DNA of 64,000 nt from Cristatella mucedo (Eukaryota > Bryozoa > Phylactolaemata > Cristatellidae). This document shows positions 56,700 to 64,000 of this stretch, piece by piece. The stretch's first letter is position 1. The number at the start of each line of letters is the position of its first letter. Below the pieces are notes generated by a model that was not told the origin of the DNA, searched no databases, and saw nothing but the letters and a program-made list of their open reading frames with translations. The translations under genes and the position numbers were made by a program. The DNA is taken from positions 860,001 through 924,000 of the forward strand of contig WPIO01000134.1 of NCBI GenBank assembly GCA_009760855.2, in the 5' to 3' direction.

Positions 56700-59600
56700 T
56701 TTTTAGTTATTTCTCTAAAGTCATGTTCGATTTGAACTTTTGATTTTTCATTATTTTCTGACCTTAAGCGGCCATGTTTTCTTTTTGGCATCTACATATA
56801 AATGATTGTATTGCATTCAATACATTTTCCACGACTCTCTTTTATTCTATAATGGCCATAAGCATAACTGTGGCGGCCGCAGTCTAACCAGTATCGTTTT
56901 GAGTCAAAAAGTGATAGTGCTTTCTTAGTTTGTGTAATAGTATAAACTAGATGATTTCTTGTTTAAAATCTAGATTGGCTACAATAGACACCAAATCCTG
57001 TACTACGACAACTAATGTAATCTTTATGTGAAAAACATTTTTAACTACTTCTTTTCTAGTTCCCTTAACTTTCTTTGCTGATGACTTAACTTGTATTCCA
57101 TCTTTCGTTGCTGTTACTATCTGCATTGAATAAAGTTTGGGTCTTTAGAAAAATCCCTCATCAAGTACAATAGACTTTTCTACAATATCTCCTTTCTTAT
57201 AACTAATATAATTTTTGTATCTGGATCAATAGTAACTTTTTCTGCCACCCTCATCTTTAAATTTACCAAAACTTCCCTTATTTCTTTCATCATCTTATCA
57301 AATCCTTCCATCTTTCATATATCTTGATTTCTAGGATAACTATATAGATCTAAACAATCCAAATAATTCGCACAGTTATCGTAGACATGTTCTATATTTA
57401 TTTTAATAACTGGCGAATCTGAATATGTGTAAGCAAGTGCTAATTTATCTCTGTAATAATCTTGTATAGTATTTGTATTTAAATCCGCATTATTACCTTT
57501 TGATATTTCAAGAATAGCAAATCCTAAATGTAATGGTTTTATCGAGACAGATCACTACTTTTGTTGTTTCTATTCCAATTAAATCTTGGTTGATTATTCA
57601 TCTCTCTTTAAATCTTGAACTATAACTCTTTTATCAGGTAACGTAATATTATCTTCAGACTTTCAATCAAACAACTCTATTTTAGCTCTTTCCTAGCCTT
57701 TTGCATTGTTTTTACCAATAAAGGCATTATTATTTAACTTATAATTCTCTTTTTTGAAATCATTTTTTGGTTCTTTCCTTTTTGCAATGTTGTATAGTAC
57801 TTAGCCGCTGAGCCAATAGCTCTTAGCAAAACGCATTACTTTATGCTCTTTAGTTATAAAACACATCCTCTTTCAAATGCAAGTTGTAAATTCCTATATA
57901 ATGAATAACATATTTTACCTTTGGTTCTAAATCAAACAATTAGTTTCTCTGTATTACTTTTTATAATGAATTACTTTTTTCTTATCCTCTCTTACTGAAG
58001 TTGTTTTTTGAAATTTTGAATATTCTTCTGTGGCAACTTTCCTCTAAATTGGTAAAAGAGGATAATCAGAATCAGTATTATGTAAATCATTTGGACAAAA
58101 CATATCAACCTCCAGAGCATAACCAACACTGGAATTTTCTTGTACAGCTAATAATTTTTCTTTTGTGTAAAAAGCAACTTGTTTCTGATCCAAGAAACCA
58201 TTATTTGCCATTAGTTATTGTTGCGTTTTTGCTTCTGAATATAGAGCATTAACATCTTTATTTTCTTGTATGTTCAATAAAGTTCATCATGGTTAGCACA
58301 CTGTCTTTTAACTAAAATCTTGCTAATCCCTTGTTAAATAATTGAAGTGAATCTCTAAAACTCAAACGAACCCAATCTACATTGATAGTGTGGGCTTCTC
58401 CGTGGTGTTTGCTAACAGTTTTTTTGAAGCTTTGATCTTGAAATTTCTGCGACCATTAAATGAGCCATTAATAGCCTGTTTAGCCTGTGAGTAAACACAA
58501 GGTTGGCTTGAATCTATACACAAATTTTTACTTGACATTTTAGATCTCAAAGTCTATGCATGATAGTGGTCTATGTGACGTTTCAGCACTGGTGCGCAAT
58601 AATTTAAAACTTTATCTTTACTGTTCAAGTCTAAATAAATTACACATAAACAAGTGCAGCAGATTAACAGTTTTTTGTCATCTTCTGTCATTCGTACTAA
58701 TCAATATGTTCTAATATGAATAATTTATTTCAACGTCATATCTTAAATAGGTAGAACTTCATTATGCCGATTCTTAAATGAATTCCTCTAACATTATTTG
58801 TTCCATAAAGTATTTATAAACTTCCCTGATTACCTTCTGGAATTGCTATTTTTGCGATCTAATTCATTTGTAAGAATAATACGATTAAAACATTCTTTTT
58901 ATCAACTAATTGTGTATAAAAGATATTTTTATGAACTTCGTGACCACGGGTCCATTTTTAATGATAAAAATATGAGTTTGTCTTTGTCTTCATTACTAAA
59001 GAGTAATAGGTCAAAATAGCCCTTTACTTCATCAAGAACTATTAATGGACTTTAGACTTAGACAATACTCGGAAACGTATTTTTTGATTTTTAAATAATT
59101 CTGCAAAGATAGAATATTAGTAGCACTTAATGCTTGGAGTGGCTAAATAACACTAATACTAAACAATTTTTAAGAATTCATTGAGAATATGTCTTGCAAT
59201 GAATGAGTTTTAAATGCATTGACTCTAGGTGATTATCTTTTCAATGTAAAAAAACCGAATGTTTAATAAAGATAAAAGCACGACAGCGACTCGTTCTTTA
59301 GTATTCGTTGTTGATCTTTTTATTTGTAATCCAACTGGCATTGCAAGTACCTTCCTCCGCAAACGGTGTCTAAAAGTATATTTATCACAGCATTTACCTA
59401 CTTATTCTTATTCTTATAACGTATTCCTTGGATTTGTATACTTTGTTTACTAGTATTCTTTTTAGAAATCTAGAAACATATGATAAACTAATGGAATACA
59501 CTGAGGTAAGTATACAATGCTATCAGAAGAAAAGAATTGTCCCAAGAAAAAGAAAACTTTTATTTATACCATTAAGTTTGGCATCAAATATTAACGATTT

Positions 59601-59700
59601 CCTCAACTAGTTGAAACAATTGCATTATAATTATTTTCTTCAATATTTGAGATCTTATTTAATTTAGCATTATAATCCAGCAAATTTTGACCATGAAGAA
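56700..59700 (-). pseudogene. DNA polymerase B pseudogene, copy 3
   Basis: Counterpart of 7,010-10,390, with the same order of landmarks but more indels, especially right of 58,260. Motif C region reads AYTYSDSPVIKIN (near 57,430): the first catalytic Asp is Tyr, whereas in copy 1 both Asp are kept and the residues around the second differ. The two copies have decayed independently. Confidence 0.75.
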
Positions 59701-59839
59701 CCGTCCTCACTACACTATAGCATGTTTCTGAACCATGGAGACACAGGGATATGATTGAATACAGAGACAACCGAACAGTGAGGTTGGTGCTTGTGCCAGT
59801 GTCGTGCCCTCGGCTACATGAAAACCAAAAACAAACTCA

Positions 59840-59990
59840 AGCTGCTGCATTTGCCGCCTCCGTCTGACGCACCTTATGTACCGTGACAGTTAATGTGTGA
59901 TAGAGAATTAGTTGCAGGTTTTGAAAGTCTGATGTACAAACCTCACAACCAGATGACTCCTCGGACCAGAAGCTTTATCTTCTCGCGTTT
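59840..59990 (-). pseudogene. Gypsy-type Gag fragment, copy 3
   Basis: Counterpart of 12,091-12,279, recognisable mainly at DNA level; the frame is broken by small indels. Confidence 0.3.
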
Positions 59991-60889
59991 AGGTAGTGCC
60001 GCACACAGGGGAGAGTTGCAAATCGTAAGTAGCTTCTCGGTAGATCTGACCGGATACAGACAGCAGTTGATGAACACAGCCGAATCGTGGATGATATTTT
60101 CGAGTTTTGGAGATCGTCGTCAAATTTTCGCGTGTAGACAGATCAATGTCTAATTTAGTCGTGACTCAATTAAAAGGGTGTTGAATATCGCTTCGACTTG
60201 CGCTCCCTGTTGCAATGACCATATGGTACTATAGGCCTCCCCGCCCGGCGTAAGACTGCTCGGTAGTGGTCACAGAACCCAGAATCTTCAAAAATCCGCA
60301 TTAGATCGCATCAATTTATGATTCAGAGCTCAGCAGACCATCAACACAACTTTTAAACAATTACTGTGTTTTCGCTTTTGGTTCTACGCTGTTACATTAA
60401 ACGCTAAAAGAAGCTCAGTCGTATGCAGTTGATTTACGCGACTTCAAAATGGACATATGACGTAGTTCGAGCTTTTCTATGGAAAATATCCCTGTCAGGG
60501 AAAATGCAATGGCCGTGATTTCGCGATCGCCCTGCGTAGAAGAAGCAGGATGTTTATGGAAGTTGCCGGAGCCTGTATATCCGGTAGCTACATCATTGAT
60601 ATGGGTAGTTTTATCAAATGTATCCTTATCTCTTGGCGTGCTTGCCTTTACCGTTGAATAGAGCTAAATTGCGACCCGAGTGGTTATGTTGTAGCGAGTT
60701 CGTTATGACACTGTTGCCCGACTGACGAATTGCCCGGGGTTACAGCGTTCTTTAGTAAGCCAGAAGTTAACGACGCCGGGACTGATGAATCCGGGTTGTC
60801 AGGGCAGATCATCAGTGCCCGCTGATAGTGTGGTCACCAGAGCTTCGCCGTGTTAGCGGTTTGTTTGTTCTTCTGTACTGGTCGCTCGG

Positions 60890-60897
60890 TATATAAG
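60890..60897 (+). promoter_or_regulatory. TATATAAG box, resident gene copy 3
   Basis: Consensus TATA box in the conserved context 'gtcgctcggtatataaggag'. Confidence 0.35.
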
Positions 60898-61229
60898 GAG
60901 CAGATTGTCGAGGCGAATTTAATTGTAAGGCGTGGTCGCGTGTTTGCAAGCGCTAGCCTACGCACGGAGCTCGCCAGATCTCTTGAGAAACCTGTACTTG
61001 TATACGATGACCCAGCAGCCGCCTTTATGAGCAGTGGGGGCGAGCGCAAGGCCTGTCAGCATTTTCTCTAACGCGAGGCTGTTTTTAAATCTTGTTTGAC
61101 AACAAAATATAGATATTCAAAATGGTGTCACGTAATGCAATCACGTTACTTGGCTTCAGTAGTCCATGCAGTTGATATATGGCTTTGGTCCGTTTAGTTG
61201 TGTAATATTTATATATTTACAGATATTTA

Positions 61230-61340
61230 CATATTACACACATTAATAATTTATTCGATAAAGCGCCCCTCAGAAAACTCCAATCTCTTCGTAGCGCTTT
61301 ACATTTACAAGTAAAGCACGACTGAACAGAGTAATTACTG
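61230..61340 (-). mobile_element. Reversed LINE 3' tail shared with unit 2
   Basis: 'ataaagcgcccctcagaaaa' to 'agcgctttacatttaca'. Same location as 38,910-39,033, upstream of the first coding exon. Confidence 0.65.
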
Positions 61341-61390
61341 CTGCTTCTGATGTGGAATGATCATGTTAACCTCTCCTGCCTTGTTTGCAG

Positions 61391-63767
61391 TTCTGCAATG
61401 AGCTCAAGCAGCTCGTCTTCGATATGATGAGGTGCGATCTCGCCAATAGAAGCAAAGTGGTGAAATAGCTTATTATGAAGAGATTAATAGCTGGGAAAGG
61501 TATTGTTTACTGCCTGCACCGAAAAGAAGTGGGTGCTCAGATATCCATAAACCGCAACCAGTAGGTAGACAACGCCGTGGGACAGCATTAGGGATTGACG
61601 ATTGTTATTCGCTATAACCGTACCAAGAAGGTCTGAAACCAATGGTGCTCAACCGCGCCGGCAGCCTCGACCACCGCCAGCGGCTGGCACCTCCGCTTGC
61701 TGGAGCTTTTGCCTTGCAATCTGTCGTTCCGTTGTTATCGTGCTTTGCATGGCATCAGCGATTCGCAAAGCTCGACGTTTTCAAAGAAGCCATAATAGGT
61801 CTAGGGGTCGTCAATTCCGTTGTATTGCAGAAGCTGCCGACGACCAGCTTAGCTGGACCGGGGCTGCTTGTATGAGTGCATGCGTGTGAGATGGTTTATC
61901 ACTAGAATCTTCTCATGTACATCGTTTTTCCGCGTTTTGAAGCTGTATTTATGTTATGGCCATTGGCTAAGCTCTACTGGTTTACAGGACATCAGCTCAT
62001 AAGCTTCGAATTAGCCACCCACTGAGCAGTCTGCCAGCTGCACACAGGGAAGGAACTGGCTCCAGCCATTGCAATTCTGGGTCAGATCAAGCACAATGGT
62101 ATTGTTCTTAACTTTAAGACCCCAGAGTCACTTCTAATGCTGGCAGCCACCAGATGGATTTTACTTGCCTCTGTTTGTTATTGAGGACATCACGGCAATC
62201 CCCACGGTCATGTCTACTGCGGTGTGAGTAGGCTGATGCAGCACCGCAGGAGACTGATTTCTGTGTGGGGGCTGTTTTCACAAATCTCTGACTAAAGGTC
62301 TGCTGTGTGCTTTCATTTATTTAAAAGGCAGATTCTTCGATCATGGCAGATCGCCCCTCTGCTTTTAGTTGTTAACGAATTGGTAACCCACTCCTCTGTT
62401 GATAATCTGGAAAGATTTCTGACCACGTAATCAGCAAGTTTAGTGTTTCGATTTCTTTCCCGCAGTTAGGGAATCTTATGGTAGGTAAAGTGCCGCGACC
62501 TTTTGATCACAAAGAAGGGTCCAAAGAGTCCACTGACATGTCAAATAGGCTCTGCATAGCATACCTTTTTCAACATCAGAGCAGAATCTCTTCTTACTAG
62601 CTTTAGCAGTTGAAAGAAGTCACACCGGATCACTGAAAAGAAAGGAAGCAGAAGCGCACTGTTTTGGTCGGAAGGGGAGACTCGTGGTGCTGTTCCTCGA
62701 AACAGCGTAATCCAAGCTCTTGAACCCTGATGTCATATAACATCAGCTGCTGCAGATTGGATACCGCTGGAGAAAATTCTTTGCTTGAAGATTAGTGCTA
62801 GCATTACAGCAGCTCGACGGTCCAGCTCACACTAGCCATAAAGATCATTTTAAAACATACTAAATGAAATTCTTTCTAGTGCAACCTTACGCTGAGATTC
62901 TCTGAGAAATGGTCATGCTGGTATTGCATATATAGACTGTGGAGAACCCAAAAACATACTGCATTTCTTTAGCGCCCCATGAGAACTTAATCTTTATCCA
63001 GGAGCTTTAAATATGCTCCGGGTATCGAGTCGATGACCTTGATCATTAAAGGCAAGAACATATCCTGTGCCAAGGAAACTCACATTACCAACTTGCTCCG
63101 GACTTAGTTCACTAGAATGAAAATACGATTCAAGCCGTTGAGATGGTGTTTGCAACTGATAGGAAAGCGTACAAGATTGAACCTGCGCTTACAAACCGTT
63201 GAAATCGTATGGTGCTACACAGCTTCTAAACCTTCTGGCTAAGGAGGGGTCGTCTTCTGCAATTAGATTCGGGCCCTATTTGGTCGCAAGGCCAAGCTTA
63301 GCTATTTAAAGTTATTCTTTTTTTGTTTTAGGGAACACCCATTGGGATGGTCGCAACACCGATTCAATATCCAGGAGGTAAGTTGCACTCCTGCAACTGG
63401 CTTTGTTATTTGGTAGGCATGATCATGGTGTGAACCGAGAATGTAAACACAAATTGGGTACATAATTTGTAGGTTGGCTCGACAGTACTAGCTGGTTGCG
63501 GTAGATCGCTGCTGCCTGTCAATGCTGGCAAAATAAATGTGTGCTGGCGTGTAGCTGCCTATCGACGTTCTTGCAGGGGTTGCAATGGCACCGACAGCTT
63601 ACCCTTCGGGTTCGATCTACCCTGGTGGAGCGACTGGTCACCCTGGTGGAGCTTCGGGTTATCCTAGTGGTGGCCATCCATCTGCACCGGGTGCTCATCC
63701 ACCGGCACCAGTTTATCCACCGGCTGGTAGTTCTTATCCTCCTCCACCACCGGGAGCCCTACCCGTA
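61391..63767 (+). pseudogene. Gly/Pro/Tyr-rich protein gene, copy 3 (broken as read)
   Basis: Exon 1 (ATG 61,398) meets stops after about nine codons. Exon 2 (about 62,182-62,223) has lost its AG acceptor and some bases. Exon 3 (63,332-63,377) is perfect. Exon 4 (63,577-63,767) is intact until an extra C near its end shifts the frame and the donor 'tcag|gtataa' is changed. The broken parts fall exactly in the indel-rich stretches, so some damage may be sequence error rather than biology. Exons 3 and 4 match copy 2 almost perfectly. Confidence 0.6.
62967..63075 (-). mobile_element. Old SINE family 1 copy, intron before exon 3 (copy 3)
   Basis: Counterpart of 15,490-15,605 and 40,937-41,048. 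Confidence 0.6.
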
Positions 63768-63784
63768 TGTATAATATTTGTCTC

Positions 63785-63950
63785 AAGCTTGTCTGATTGG
63801 GTAACATAACTTCCTTGTCTAGCAGACCAAGTAGAACTTCATTTCCTAGCCGTGCCACTTCATCCTTTGCCTCGGTGCCTCGACGCCCACAACCTCAAGC
63901 CAGCCCTTGGCTCTGTGGCCAAGACACCTACCCGCTGGACGTAGCCAGCT
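63785..63950 (-). mobile_element. SINE family 1 after exon 4 (copy 3), indel-rich
   Basis: Counterpart of 41,770-41,905, with many small insertions. Confidence 0.5.
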
Positions 63951-64000
63951 GCTTTGACTGCCAGCGCTTTGCGAAATGAGGTTACCTTGCTACTGTATTC

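Larger units (their letters stand above)
51330..64000 (+). repeat. Composite segmental unit, copy 3 (truncated by window end)
   Basis: Third copy of the unit, cut by the window end after the Tyr-Pro-Gly exon. It shares with copy 2 the left LINE fragment, the deletion junction at the Polinton/gene border (59,715 versus 37,310) and a reversed LINE tail (61,230 versus 38,910). Stretches 58,260-62,500 and 63,760-64,000 differ from copy 2 by very many small indels, while 62,510-63,750 is nearly identical to copy 2. Confidence 0.8.

Overview
The window is repeat-rich animal (invertebrate-type) nuclear DNA. There are no bacterial operons or ribosome-binding sites. Coding sequence of the resident gene is split into short exons with GT/AG borders. 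The rest is dominated by a CR1/L2-like non-LTR retrotransposon family, two tRNA-derived SINE families, a complete hAT DNA transposon, probable solo LTRs and a decayed Polinton (Maverick)/adintovirus-like element. The species cannot be named from sequence alone.

The main architecture is a composite unit present three times in the same orientation. Each unit has an AT-rich left half, a Polinton-like element with divergent short structural-type genes, a phage-tail-like fibre gene and a protein-primed DNA polymerase B on the minus strand. Each has a more GC-balanced right half with a small Gly/Pro/Tyr-rich gene and its introns. Unit 1 runs from about 1,550 to 29,000, unit 2 from about 30,720 to 49,700, and unit 3 from about 51,330 to the window end. 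Units 2 and 3 share a deletion junction and a LINE-tail insertion that unit 1 lacks, so they look more closely related to each other.

Each unit also carries private changes. Unit 1 has a 5'-truncated LINE nested in an older LINE, a LINE 3' end, a SINE, and a hAT transposon with an intact 640-residue transposase, 15-bp terminal inverted repeats and an 8-bp target duplication whose empty site survives in unit 2. Unit 2 has two probable solo LTRs, a SINE inside the older LINE, a deletion of about 5 kb in the Polinton half, and a local duplication that doubles a 45-bp exon. Unit 3 alternates between near-identity to unit 2 and stretches full of one- to few-base indels, which may reflect assembly quality as much as decay.

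The resident gene is recognised by four coding exons: a Ser/Asp then Lys-rich start, a His/Gly exon, a short hydrophobic exon and a Tyr-Pro-Gly repeat exon. Reading phase agrees across all of them. Its 3' end is not securely found. None of the Polinton genes is complete across all copies. Several breaks are shared by all three copies, so the element was already dead before the unit multiplied.
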